A stretch of 18,398 nucleotides of DNA from Bacillota bacterium (GCA_023409955.1 JAEYQQ010000056.1:1-18398); one strand, 5' to 3'. Positions 1-7,603 are shown, counted from the stretch's first letter. Numbers and translations are program-made. The notes: a model not told the origin generated them from the letters alone.

Positions 1-107
1 CGATTTAACGTGGGACAATTTCTGCCCTGCGGGCTCAAATCGAACCATTAACTATATTATGATGCAATTTCGACTCAAATGCAAGAGGCAAACAAAGAAA
101 ATACAAA

Positions 108-133
108 CCTTTGTCCAAAGGCATACCGCCTTT
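108..133. other. Overlapping short inverted repeats upstream of the decayed GH13 gene
   Basis: Two dyads share the bases AAAGG: CCTTTG-TC-CAAAGG (108-121) and AAAGGC-ATACC-GCCTTT (117-133). They cannot form together. The first has only a 2-base centre, so it is better read as a DNA palindrome than as an RNA hairpin. The second could be a weak stem-loop. A protein site or a weak 3' end of an upstream gene is possible; nothing decides between them. The rest of 1-160 shows no gene I recognise. Confidence 0.3.
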
Positions 134-161
134 ATCCAAATATTTTTCTCTGTCTTACTCT

Positions 162-177
162 GCGCAAACGATTGCAC
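162..177. promoter_or_regulatory. LacI/MalR-family operator
   Basis: The 16-bp near-palindrome GCGCAAACGATTGCAC has the central CG and GCAA/TTGC half-sites typical of LacI-family operators, including the MalR sites that control maltose and starch genes in Firmicutes. Only the pair next to the centre and one outer pair fail to match. It lies about 22 bases before the ATG at 200, where a repressor would block transcription or early elongation. The gene behind it looks like a decayed alpha-glycosidase, a usual MalR target, so operator and gene identity support each other. The regulator itself is not in the window. Confidence 0.6.
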
Positions 178-186
178 CATATGGTC

Positions 187-193
187 AGGAGGG
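187..193 (+). promoter_or_regulatory. Strong ribosome binding site of the decayed GH13 gene
   Basis: AGGAGGG lies 6 bases before the ATG at 200, which is near-ideal spacing. It fixes the start of the broken gene and shows that the initiation region survives although the coding sequence behind it does not. Confidence 0.65.
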
Positions 194-199
194 CTTCCT

Positions 200-600
200 A
201 TGCGTAGTATCAACCTAGGCGCCATGTACCATCAGCCCTGGCTGGGATACCGCCATCCACTTTAAGATGGGCGGATTTGCATCCGGTTGTCCACAAGCCG
301 AGATGATTGGCGGGAAGCTTGGCTGTAGACAGCTGAGATGTACGGCATGGGTCCGTCTATCTCCTGTGCACAAAGCTGCAGATGACAAGCATGTGGCGGG
401 ATGAAAACTACGATTGATCCGTACGTATTTTTACCACTTCTGACCCGCGCATACACTATGCATTTTGCCTGATTAGAGCTAAGTTCAAAAAGATGCTGGA
501 CCAGAACGGCATGTTTCCCCCCGGCATCAAAAGCTCCGAGGAAACCGTCTGATCCCTCTTTGCGTATGCCAAAGGACACCTCACATCGGTACAACATCTT
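200..600 (+). pseudogene. Decayed N-terminal (CBM34) part of a GH13 alpha-glycosidase / neopullulanase
   Basis: From ATG 200 the reading MRSINLGAMYHQPWLGYRHP resembles the first strand of the CBM34 starch-binding domain that opens neopullulanase and cyclomaltodextrinase-type enzymes (pattern AIYH...YAYP). TAA at 263-265 stops it. The same frame continues DGRICIRLSTSRDDWREAW, similar to the LRVRLRAKKGDV strand, up to TAG 326-328. The frame then changes: from about 340 frame 1 reads KLQMTSMWRDENYD, TGA 415-417, SVRIFTTSDPRIHYAF, like the SDExFDYW and RxxYxF strands, then KKMLDQNGMF and, past TGA 550-552, SLFAYAKG. At least three stops and one frame change remove function, and no (beta/alpha)8 catalytic barrel follows. 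The assignment rests on remembered family patterns and has not been searched. The MalR-type operator upstream supports it. Confidence 0.55.
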
Positions 601-781
601 CGATTATTTTCAGGCAGATCCGCTTTTAGGTCTTTGCAAAATTTGATGGTAATCAAGTTCGTTTCACCTGCCACAGATCTGCAGAGATACTCACATCTTA
701 CCTTGTTCATTATAATGAGGCGCAGCTGCAGTGCATCGAGGGAAAAACTCAAAAAAGAGACATAGCCACTTTTTCGACATA
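601..781 (+). other. Unassigned stretch after the decayed GH13 gene
   Basis: No intact gene was found. Plus-strand frame 3 is open from 630 to TGA 801-803 and reads protein-like (AKFDGNQVRFTCHRSAEI, then LTSYLVHYNEAQLQC), but it has no start or ribosome binding site and matches no family I recognise. Frame 2 just before it reads IFDYFQADPLLGL. It may be a further frameshifted part of the dead gene, or of another lost gene joined by deletion. Minus-strand open frames over 262-752 cover the same sequence and look like complements of the relic. Confidence 0.3.
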
Positions 782-816
782 CAAAGAAGGCGGTTCATTC
801 TGAACCGCCCTCTTTG
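782..816. terminator. Hairpin terminator between the convergent GH13 relic and pyrG
   Basis: CAAAGA and GGCGGTTCA (782-797) pair with TGAACCGCC and TCTTTG (801-816) around a TTC loop. That gives 15 pairs with one A-C mismatch. It lies 31 bases after the pyrG stop on the minus strand and is also placed to stop plus-strand reading. The T-run after it is modest in both directions. Confidence 0.75.
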
Positions 817-847
817 CAAAATATCAATTCCTTTTGCCATTACGTAA

Positions 848-2467
848 TTATTTCGAATCTTTGCTTTCCCTGATCTTCAAGGTTGCGCCAACAAAATCCC
901 GGAACAGGGGGTGTGGCCGGTTGGGGCGGCTCTTGAGCTCCGGATGAAACTGCACGCCCACAAACCAGGGATGGTCTGCAATCTCTACAATCTCCACCAG
1001 GTTCCGCTCGGGATTACGGCCTGCAATGCGCATGCCGCCAGCCTCAAAGCGTTCCAGGTAATCATTGTTGAACTCATAGCGGTGACGGTGGCGTTCCCAG
1101 ACTTCAGGCTCACTGTATGCCTCTGCGCTAAAGGTACCGGGGGTCAGTGCACACCGGTATTTGCCAAGGCGCATGGTTCCGCCCAGGTCCTGCAGATTCT
1201 GATCAGGCATCAGGTCAATCACCGGATACGTGGTATGGGGATCGGTTTCGGTGGTATTGGCCCCCCGAAGATCCAGCACGTTTCTGGCAAACTCGATGAC
1301 TGCCATTTGAAGTCCCAGGCACAAGCCAAAGAAGGGAACCTTCTTTTCCCGTGCATAGCGTACTGCCACCATTTTCCCTTCCAAACCACGGGAGCCAAAG
1401 CCGCCAGGCACCAAAATGCCATCCGCATCGGCAAGGCGCTCCGCAACGTTTTCAGCGGTGACTTCCTCAGCAGGCACCCAATCGATCTTCACCTTGGCAT
1501 GATGGAAGATGCCGCCGTGGGTCAGCGCCTCCACCACGCTTAAATAAGCGTCAGGGAGTTCCACATACTTGCCCACCAAGGCGATTCTGGTGGTTCGGGT
1601 ACTGGTAAGCTGACGTTCCACCATGGCCTGCCATTCGGTTAGATCGCACTCCCTCTCGGGAATGCCAAGAATCTGGCATACCTTTTGATCCATGCCCTCA
1701 GCGTGGAGCATCAGGGGCACTTCATATATGGTGCGGGCATTCAGGTTCTGAAATACCCTATCCACCGGCAGGTTGCAAAACAGGCTCATCTTCGCCTTCA
1801 AATCCTGGGGGATGGGATGCTCACTGCGGCAAACCAGCATATCCGGCGATATGCCGATGGCGCCCAGTTCCTTCACGCTATGCTGGGTAGGCTTTGTTTT
1901 CAACTCACCTGCAGCACTTAGGAAGGGCACCAGCGTCACATGGATATACAGGCAGTTTTCACGGCCCACCTCGGCACGCATCTGCCGTATGGCTTCCAAA
2001 AATGGCTGGCTCTCAATATCCCCCACCGTGCCGCCGATTTCTGTAATCACCACATCCGGCGGGTTGGGGGTACGGGAGATGGCCAGAATATTCTTCTTGA
2101 TCTCATTGGTAATGTGGGGTATCACCTGAATGGTAGCTCCCAAATACTCGCCCCGACGCTCCCGGTCGATCACCGTCTTGTATACTCGGCCCGAGGTGAT
2201 GTTCGCCGCCTGTGTCAGGCTCTCGTCAATATACCGCTCATAATGGCCCAGGTCCAAGTCAGTCTCAGCACCGTCGTCGGTTACAAAAACCTCACCGTGC
2301 TGATAGGGGTTCATGGTACCCGGATCCACATTAATATAAGGATCGAACTTTTGGATGGAGACTTTATAGCCCCGGCATTTGAGGAGCCTCCCCAAAGATG
2401 CCGCCGTGATCCCTTTCCCCAGGGAAGAGACCACTCCGCCGGTAACGAAGATGAATTTCGTGTTCAT
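848..2467 (-). CDS. pyrG: CTP synthase (glutamine-hydrolysing)
   Basis: Cytosolic enzyme that aminates UTP to CTP with ATP and glutamine, the last step of pyrimidine nucleotide synthesis. The 539 residues are full family length. The N-terminal synthetase domain (about 1-270) shows the P-loop VVSSLGKGITAAS near residues 12-24 and EIGGTVGDIESQPF near 143. The C-terminal class I glutamine amidotransferase domain (about 295-530) has nucleophile Cys383 in GLCLGLQ, and His508 and Glu510 in VQFHPE. The ATG at 2467 is chosen because MNTKFIFVTGG is the usual start, AAGGGAGG lies just upstream, and the in-frame ATG at 2518 lies upstream of the predicted transcription start. It sits downstream of a nucleoside uptake operon but has its own promoter. 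Confidence 0.97.
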   Translation of the reverse strand: MNTKFIFVTGGVVSSLGKGITAASLGRLLKCRGYKVSIQKFDPYINVDPGTMNPYQHGEVFVTDDGAETDLDLGHYERYIDESLTQAANITSGRVYKTVIDRERRGEYLGATIQVIPHITNEIKKNILAISRTPNPPDVVITEIGGTVGDIESQPFLEAIRQMRAEVGRENCLYIHVTLVPFLSAAGELKTKPTQHSVKELGAIGISPDMLVCRSEHPIPQDLKAKMSLFCNLPVDRVFQNLNARTIYEVPLMLHAEGMDQKVCQILGIPERECDLTEWQAMVERQLTSTRTTRIALVGKYVELPDAYLSVVEALTHGGIFHHAKVKIDWVPAEEVTAENVAERLADADGILVPGGFGSRGLEGKMVAVRYAREKKVPFFGLCLGLQMAVIEFARNVLDLRGANTTETDPHTTYPVIDLMPDQNLQDLGGTMRLGKYRCALTPGTFSAEAYSEPEVWERHRHRYEFNNDYLERFEAGGMRIAGRNPERNLVEIVEIADHPWFVGVQFHPELKSRPNRPHPLFRDFVGATLKIRESKDSK

Positions 2468-2509
2468 ACCGCATCCTCCCTTCCTCTGTTCCCGAAAAAA
2501 CCATGCTCC

Positions 2510-2538
2510 ATTGTACAAGCCAAGCGGCCTTCCGTCAA
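2510..2538 (-). promoter_or_regulatory. Sigma-A-type promoter of pyrG
   Basis: On the minus strand, TTGACG (2538-2533) and TACAAT (2515-2510) are 17 bases apart, close to consensus. Transcription should begin near 2503, giving a leader of under 40 bases up to the ATG at 2467. The leader is too short for the terminator-type attenuator known from Bacillus pyrG, and no GGGC run is seen at the expected start. Confidence 0.75.
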
Positions 2539-2630
2539 TGGCAAATTTGGAATAATATCAAAAAAAATGTACACTCAAAAAGTGCCGTTATCCGTTGTAT
2601 TTTGTCGTATTCCATTGTTTTGGAAAATAA

Positions 2631-2671
2631 GCAAAGGACAATCCGCTACATTTCGCCGGACTGTCCTTTGC
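2631..2671 (-). terminator. Intrinsic terminator of the nucleoside ABC operon
   Basis: GCAAAGGACA plus ATCCG (2631-2645) pair with CGGAC plus TGTCCTTTGC (2657-2671), one G-U pair among 15. On the minus strand the stem is followed by TTATTTT. It lies 12 bases past the stop of the last permease gene and ends the operon before the pyrG promoter. Confidence 0.85.
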
Positions 2672-2683
2672 ATAAACTTAAAG

Positions 2684-3643
2684 CTACCTGCCGCCCTTGT
2701 CGTAGGGAACACCTGCAGACCTGGGTGCCTGGGAGTTTCTGCTGGAGAAGGCCAGCACGATCAGTGTGGCAATGAAGGGAATCATCTTATAAATGTCACT
2801 GGGGATCTTTAGCACCTTCAAAAATGGGATACCGGAGTAAGCGGCAGCAATGGTCTTCATCAAACCAAAGAACAGCGCCGCAAACAGGATGCGCATAGGC
2901 TTCCATTGTCCAAAGATCAGAACCGCCAGCGCAAGGAAGCCATAGCCGGATACCGTTGCATTAAAATTGGTAGAGGTAGGCACTACAAAAATCAAACCGC
3001 CCAGCCCTGCCAAAGCACCGGAAATCATGACCCCCGCATAGCGAATGCGATAGACATTCACGCCTACGCTGTCAGCAGCCTGGGGATGCTCGCCGCACGC
3101 CCTTAGCCGAAGGCCGAACTTGGTCTTGTAAAGAATAAACGATGCCACAATCAAAATGACCAAGCCCACATAGGTGGTAATGTATGTCTTTTGAAAAAAC
3201 AAGGGACCAAGCACCGGAATATCCCCCAGCAGAGGAACGCTTGGAATACGGAATGTATTGGTAAACTGAACCTGCTGCACGCCATTTTCCTGCAGCATAC
3301 GTGCCACATAGACGACAGCCGCCGGGGCGATCATGTTCAGCGCCGTACCGCTGATGGTCTGGTCAGCTTTCAGGTTGATTGATGCATAAGCATGCATCAG
3401 CGAAAACAGCATGCCTGCTCCAGCCGAAATCACCATGGCAAGGATCAACAGCAGCTGCCCGCTCATTACATGCTCCACCTGGTTGATAAAGAAGATGCCG
3501 GCAAAAGCGCCAACGATCATAATGCCTTCCAGCGCAATGTTAATGACGCCGCTGCGCTCGCTGAACATGCCCCCCAAGGCCACCACACGCAGCGGTATAG
3601 AGAAGAAGAACATTTGCTGTACCAGAAAATAAACCGAATCCAT
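2684..3643 (-). CDS. nupQ: Nucleoside ABC transporter permease, second subunit (NupQ/YufQ-like)
   Basis: Integral membrane subunit of a BMP-type ABC importer for nucleosides, of the branched-chain-permease superfamily (BPD_transp_2). The 319 residues are mostly hydrophobic helices. ERSGVINIALEGIMIVGAF near residues 28-46 is the family signature, and the loop KTKFGLRLRACGEHPQAADS near residues 170-190 is the usual cytoplasmic coupling segment facing the ATPase. It starts 4 bases after the stop of the first permease, so it is translationally coupled, and it is the last operon gene before the terminator. The gene symbol follows the Bacillus guanosine system; the actual substrate is not shown by the sequence. 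Confidence 0.9.
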   Translation of the reverse strand: MDSVYFLVQQMFFFSIPLRVVALGGMFSERSGVINIALEGIMIVGAFAGIFFINQVEHVMSGQLLLILAMVISAGAGMLFSLMHAYASINLKADQTISGTALNMIAPAAVVYVARMLQENGVQQVQFTNTFRIPSVPLLGDIPVLGPLFFQKTYITTYVGLVILIVASFILYKTKFGLRLRACGEHPQAADSVGVNVYRIRYAGVMISGALAGLGGLIFVVPTSTNFNATVSGYGFLALAVLIFGQWKPMRILFAALFFGLMKTIAAAYSGIPFLKVLKIPSDIYKMIPFIATLIVLAFSSRNSQAPRSAGVPYDKGGR

Positions 3644-3647
3644 ATGG

Positions 3648-4838
3648 CTATGCCCCCTTCCCTACATTTTTGGGCCCGTCAGGTTCCTTCACAGCCTCAG
3701 CACGCTTTCTTCCACCGGTGATCTTCGCCAGCTGCTGCTTAATCAGTAAGGAGAACGCACTAAAGTAGATAATGATACCGATAATGATACTGATAATCTC
3801 TTCCATATACTTCAGCGATGTTAAATTCGATCCCCCAACCGTGATGTAGGCCACAAAGATCCCCGAAAAGATGATGCCAATTGGGTTAGAAAGCCCCAGC
3901 AGCGCCACCGGTATACCCGTAAAGCCTTGAGCTGCCAGCACTTCCTTGACCTCGATATGCAGCCCCTCTGCCGGGGCCAGGTACATCAGTGCCCCTGCAA
4001 TACCGGCCAGCGCACCAGAGATCATCATGGATAAGATAATCGAGCGCTTTTCACTAATACCGGCATAACGGCTGGCGTCGCGGTTATAGCCGCAGGCTTT
4101 GAGTTCATAGCCGAACGTGGTGCGGTTCAGCAGTATATACACGACAATCGCAAGCACAATGGCGATAAGAATACCGCCATTCAAGCTTGTCAAATAATCC
4201 TTGTTTCCTTCTTTGGTTAGTCGGTAGAATATGTTGTCCAGGCCCCAGGTGGGAATCACAGCAGATGCATCTACATTAAAGGTCTCACTCTTGGCGGAGT
4301 GGTATACCATCAGCATCTTCTTTCCATCCACCGTATACGCCAGGTTTTTGATCAGATAATTGATACCATACATGCCAATATAGTTCATCATGATGGATGA
4401 AATGACTTCATTTACATTCAGCAGTGCTTTGAACAAGCCGGGAACCATGCCCCATAGCGCACCGGCCAGCATACCGCAAAGCAATGCTGCCAGCCATTGT
4501 ACAGGGCCGAAAATATCGCCCCGTATGCCCACAAACACCGCCACAAACCCGCCCACCATCAGCTGGCCGGTAGCACCGATGTTGAAAAGCCCAGTTTTGA
4601 AGGCAAAGCCCACGGCAAGGCCTGTCATGATAATGGGCGTGGCATAATACAGCACCTTGCCAAGTCCCTTCATGCCCTCATTGAAGCCCCCGGAAAGAAT
4701 CATGCCCAAGCCTGCCACTGCATTGCCTGGATTGCTAATCAAAAGAATGATAAAGCCTGCCGCCAATCCAACCAATATGGCAATCAGCGAGGAGGCGGCA
4801 CTGGATAAACCATTGATTAACGCCCTTTTCCGCCTCAT
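3648..4838 (-). CDS. nupP: Nucleoside ABC transporter permease, first subunit (NupP/YufP-like)
   Basis: Second membrane subunit of the importer, 396 residues with about ten hydrophobic segments. It contains FNIGATGQLMVGGF near residues 89-102, which matches the NIALEG region of its partner, an extended extracytoplasmic loop around residues 165-215, and the coupling loop FGYELKACGYNRDASRYAG near residues 245-265. Its ATG overlaps the ATPase stop in ATGA (4835-4838), so translation is coupled. The pair should form the heterodimeric channel. The C-terminal tail is basic and cytoplasmic. Confidence 0.9.
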   Translation of the reverse strand: MRRKRALINGLSSAASSLIAILVGLAAGFIILLISNPGNAVAGLGMILSGGFNEGMKGLGKVLYYATPIIMTGLAVGFAFKTGLFNIGATGQLMVGGFVAVFVGIRGDIFGPVQWLAALLCGMLAGALWGMVPGLFKALLNVNEVISSIMMNYIGMYGINYLIKNLAYTVDGKKMLMVYHSAKSETFNVDASAVIPTWGLDNIFYRLTKEGNKDYLTSLNGGILIAIVLAIVVYILLNRTTFGYELKACGYNRDASRYAGISEKRSIILSMMISGALAGIAGALMYLAPAEGLHIEVKEVLAAQGFTGIPVALLGLSNPIGIIFSGIFVAYITVGGSNLTSLKYMEEIISIIIGIIIYFSAFSLLIKQQLAKITGGRKRAEAVKEPDGPKNVGKGA

Positions 4839-6361
4839 AACACTTCACTCCTTCTTGATCCAGCCATATACAGGCCAAGCTCCTGCTCCGTAACGCCTTG
4901 GGCATTAAGGTCTGCCACAATCTCTCCCTCATACATCACCAGAATGCGGTCGGAAACGTTCATGACCTCATCCAGCTCCAGGGAAACCAGAAGCACCGCT
5001 CGCCCTGCATCTCGCTGCTCAATCAACTGGCGGTGGATGTATTCAATGGCGCCAACATCAAGGCCCCGGGTAGGCTGCACCGCGATTAGCAAATCAGGAT
5101 TTACTGATATCTCCCGGGCCACAATGGCCTTTTGCTGATTGCCGCCGGACATGCTGCGAACCGTAGTGGCTGTCCCCTGTCCAGAGCGGATATCAAACTT
5201 TGTAATCAGTTCGTTGGCATGATCATCCATCACACCGAACTTTAAAAAACCTCGTTTTTGAAATTCTGGTTTATGATAGCTTTTCAATACCAAATTTTCA
5301 GATAGGGAGTAATCCAACACCAGGCCATGTTTATGCCGGTCCTCCGGAATGTGGGACATTCCCATGTCGTTTCGGCTGCGGATGGAGCGATGGGTGATCT
5401 CTTGGTTTTCCAAAAAGACCTTTCCCCCATCTGGACGCAACAGTCCGGTCAATGCGTAAACAAGCTCACTTTGCCCGTTGCCGTCAATACCAGCAATGCA
5501 TACAATCTCTCCGCGCCGAACGCTGAAGGATACATTGTTCACCAGCTTTTTGCCATGCTGGCGGCTTTGAACCGTCAGATTTTGTACCACAAGCGCCGAT
5601 TCCTTGGGCCTGGCAGGCTCTTTCTCCACCACAAAGCTGACCTTGCGGCCTACCATCATTTCAGCCAGATGCTCAGCTGTTGTATCCTTCACATCCACTG
5701 TTCCAACATAACGGCCTTTGCGCAGCACCGTGCATCGGTCAGCCGCTTCCATGATCTCATTGAGCTTGTGCGTAATGAAGAGAATGGACTTGCCCTCATC
5801 CGTCAAGCCATGCATGATCTTCATCAGCTCATGAATTTCTTGCGGGGTTAATACAGCGGTTGGCTCGTCAAAAATCAGCACCTCATTGTCACGGTAGAGC
5901 ATTTTCAGTATCTCCACCCGTTGCTGCATGCCAACTGTGATATCCGATATCCGGGCATCCGGGTCAACCATCAGGCCATAACGCTGGGAAAGCGCCATCA
6001 CCTTTTTCCGTGCTTCCTCCATATGTAAAACGCCGCGGCGTGTTGTTTCTACACCCATGACAATGTTTTCCAGAACAGTGAAATTATGAACCAGCTTAAA
6101 ATGCTGGTGAACCATGCCAATGCCCAGGGCGTTGGCATCATTGGGATTGTCAATCCGAACCTGCTTCCCGTTTTTGAGTATGGTTCCTTTTTCAGGCTGA
6201 TACAGACCAAAAAGCACGCTCATCAGCGTGGATTTGCCCGCACCGTTTTCCCCCAGCAGTGCATGGATCTCTCCCTTTGCCAGCTGAAGGCTCACATCAT
6301 CATTGGCACGGATACCGGGAAAATCCTTGGTGATGTGAAGCATCTCTATGATGTAATCCAT
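4835..6361 (-). CDS. nupO: Nucleoside ABC transporter, two-domain ATP-binding protein (NupO/YufO-like)
   Basis: Energises nucleoside import. The 508 residues hold two ABC domains, as in sugar (RbsA-like) and BMP-type importers. The first has Walker A GENGAGKS (37-44) and Walker B VLIFDEPTAV (161-170); its signature region reads ITVGMQQRVEI (141-151). The second has a degenerate Walker A, GIDGNGQS (291-298, Gln for Lys), a proper signature MSGGNQQ (404-410), and a Walker B lacking the Asp-Glu pair (LLIAVQPTRGLD). Such asymmetry is usual in this subfamily, with one catalytic site impaired. AAAGGGG precedes the ATG at 6361. It is separated from the binding-protein gene by a hairpin and overlaps the next permease gene by 4 bases. 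Confidence 0.93.
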   Translation of the reverse strand: MDYIIEMLHITKDFPGIRANDDVSLQLAKGEIHALLGENGAGKSTLMSVLFGLYQPEKGTILKNGKQVRIDNPNDANALGIGMVHQHFKLVHNFTVLENIVMGVETTRRGVLHMEEARKKVMALSQRYGLMVDPDARISDITVGMQQRVEILKMLYRDNEVLIFDEPTAVLTPQEIHELMKIMHGLTDEGKSILFITHKLNEIMEAADRCTVLRKGRYVGTVDVKDTTAEHLAEMMVGRKVSFVVEKEPARPKESALVVQNLTVQSRQHGKKLVNNVSFSVRRGEIVCIAGIDGNGQSELVYALTGLLRPDGGKVFLENQEITHRSIRSRNDMGMSHIPEDRHKHGLVLDYSLSENLVLKSYHKPEFQKRGFLKFGVMDDHANELITKFDIRSGQGTATTVRSMSGGNQQKAIVAREISVNPDLLIAVQPTRGLDVGAIEYIHRQLIEQRDAGRAVLLVSLELDEVMNVSDRILVMYEGEIVADLNAQGVTEQELGLYMAGSRRSEVL

Positions 6362-6393
6362 TGCGACACCCCTTTGGTCTTAGTTCATCTGAA

Positions 6394-6425
6394 AAAGGGC
6401 AGGCAGTTTTTTCTGCCTGCCCTTT
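6394..6425 (-). terminator. Intercistronic hairpin between the binding protein and ABC genes
   Basis: A perfect 13-bp stem (6394-6406 with 6413-6425) with a 6-base loop. On the minus strand the stem ends in CCCTTT and runs into TTCAG, so it looks like a leaky intrinsic terminator or 3' stabilising hairpin. It lies 22 bases past the binding-protein stop and 32 bases before the ATPase start. The likely role is to give more binding protein than transporter from one promoter. Confidence 0.75.
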
Positions 6426-6446
6426 GAATGTAATCGTTGTTATGAA

Positions 6447-7523
6447 TTATTCGATGACAGATACAGTTACAGCAGTTGTGCCCAGTTCGTCAGCAGTGGT
6501 AGCGTCTGTATCCTTCAGCAGGGTGATTTCACCGGCAGCCAGCTTGGCGTACAGGGCATCATACTCTTCCTGGGTGAACTTTTCGAACAAGGAAGTAGCC
6601 ATGGGCAGGCCAACGCCGTCTTTGTCGGCACCCAGAACCCAGGACTCACCGCCGGGGAAGTTGCCTTCATAATAAGCCGCCAGAGCCTGCTGAACAGCAG
6701 CGCCAAGGCCCTTGGTGGCAGAGGTGATTACACGGTCGGATTCTGCGCTCTGGTCAACGTCAACGCCAATGACCTTGCCATTTTCGGTAGCACCGGCAGC
6801 AGCCATTACGGAGTTGCCAACGGCACCGCCGCAGCCGAAGATCACTTCGATGCCGTCATTGTACCAAGCAGCGGCCAGAGCTTGGTTTTCGGGGGTAGCG
6901 TCAAAGTTGCCAGTGTAGTGGTAATTGAGGACCAGGCCGTTAAGGCCCATTTCCACAGCGGCAGCTTCTGCGCCCTGCACAAAGCCATAGCCGTAGCGGA
7001 CAACGGCAGGAACGGCCATGCCGCCCATGAAGCCCAGCTTGGTGTAGCCATCTTTTACAGCTGCATAACCGGCCAGATAACCAGCCTGCTCTTCAGCAAA
7101 CTTGATGCCAACAACGTTGTTGTTGGTGCGCTCAACATAATTGGAGTAGTCGCCATTGTTGGGATAGCCATCAATGAGGACGAAGTGGATGTCGGGATAG
7201 GTATCCTGAGCAATGAAGACCGGTGGCTCAAACAGGTAGCCGGGGGTCACGATGACCTTCGCCCCATTGGCAACGGCCCTATCGATCTCAGCCAGGTAAG
7301 CGTTGGTGCTCTTCTCAGCGGGCTTGTAGTAGTTGTGGGCTTTTCCGTTGGCTTCGCCATACGCCTTAACGCCTTCCCAGGTGCCCTGGTTGAAGGATTT
7401 GTCATCGATGGTCCCGATGTCGGTGATCATGATGATTTCTTCGCTGGCAGCTTCCGCCATAACGGTCGCTACCGCGCCCAAAGAAAGAACCAATGCCAAA
7501 AGAAGCGCGAGTCCCTTTTTCAT
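6447..7523 (-). CDS. nupN: BMP-family nucleoside-binding protein (PnrA/NupN-like), secreted
   Basis: Extracytoplasmic receptor of the importer, 358 residues. A signal peptide MKKGLALLLALVLSLGAVA is followed by TVMAEAASEE. The mature part shows family motifs: IGTIDDKSFNQGTWEGVKAY, NVVGIKFAEEQAGYLAGYAA, VIFGCGGAVGNSVMAA and VIGVDVDQSAE. Most Firmicute BMP proteins are lipoproteins with a Cys after the signal sequence. No Cys is present here, so the visible cleavage site is signal-peptidase-I-like (VMA/EA). Start ATG 7523 is backed by AAGGAGG (7529-7535) and the signal peptide; the longer in-frame ATG at 7607 lies upstream of the predicted transcription start. It is first in the operon. Purine nucleosides are the usual ligands of the family, but the neighbour pyrG makes pyrimidine nucleosides possible. 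Confidence 0.93.
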   Translation of the reverse strand: MKKGLALLLALVLSLGAVATVMAEAASEEIIMITDIGTIDDKSFNQGTWEGVKAYGEANGKAHNYYKPAEKSTNAYLAEIDRAVANGAKVIVTPGYLFEPPVFIAQDTYPDIHFVLIDGYPNNGDYSNYVERTNNNVVGIKFAEEQAGYLAGYAAVKDGYTKLGFMGGMAVPAVVRYGYGFVQGAEAAAVEMGLNGLVLNYHYTGNFDATPENQALAAAWYNDGIEVIFGCGGAVGNSVMAAAGATENGKVIGVDVDQSAESDRVITSATKGLGAAVQQALAAYYEGNFPGGESWVLGADKDGVGLPMATSLFEKFTQEEYDALYAKLAAGEITLLKDTDATTADELGTTAVTVSVIE

Positions 7524-7551
7524 GGATGATTTCCTCCTTATGTGATTGCCA

Positions 7552-7572
7552 ATGCCCTTGTTTTTTGGGCAT
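7552..7572 (-). other. Leader stem-loop of the nucleoside operon
   Basis: ATGCCC (7552-7557) pairs with GGGCAT (7567-7572) across a 9-base loop, between the predicted transcription start and the ribosome binding site. It is a short 6-bp stem with no riboswitch core that I recognise. It could stabilise the 5' end or be chance. Confidence 0.35.
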
Positions 7573-7583
7573 ACTTCATACAC

Positions 7584-7603
7584 ATTATAACAGATGTATA
7601 CAT
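7584..7603 (-). promoter_or_regulatory. Extended -10 promoter of the nucleoside operon with an overlapping palindrome
   Basis: On the minus strand TGTTATAAT (7592-7584) is a perfect -10 with an extended TG. No good -35 lies 16-18 bases before it. The perfect 10-bp palindrome ATGTATACAT (7594-7603) sits just upstream, between the -10 and -35 positions, where a repressor or activator could bind. Transcription should start near 7577. Confidence 0.65.

Noticed and set aside
1..42. Outer CGATTT/AAATCG and inner GCCC/GGGC inverted repeats as a terminator
   Set aside because: The arms are short, far apart and not followed by a T-run in either direction; the window edge prevents judging an upstream gene.
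262..752. Two overlapping minus-strand open frames (111 and 98 codons)
   Set aside because: They overlap each other and lie over the plus-strand GH13 relic. No ribosome binding site or recognisable domain.
911..1543. 210-codon plus-strand open frame inside pyrG
   Set aside because: Antisense to the CTP synthase domain motifs; no ribosome binding site and no family likeness.
2468..2518. 17-residue N-terminal extension of PyrG from the ATG at 2518
   Set aside because: It would begin upstream of the predicted transcription start and inside the promoter; the family starts at MNTKFIFVTGG.
1940..2812. 290-codon plus-strand open frame across pyrG, its promoter and the permease terminator
   Set aside because: Antisense to pyrG and to the operon terminator; protein content is not family-like.
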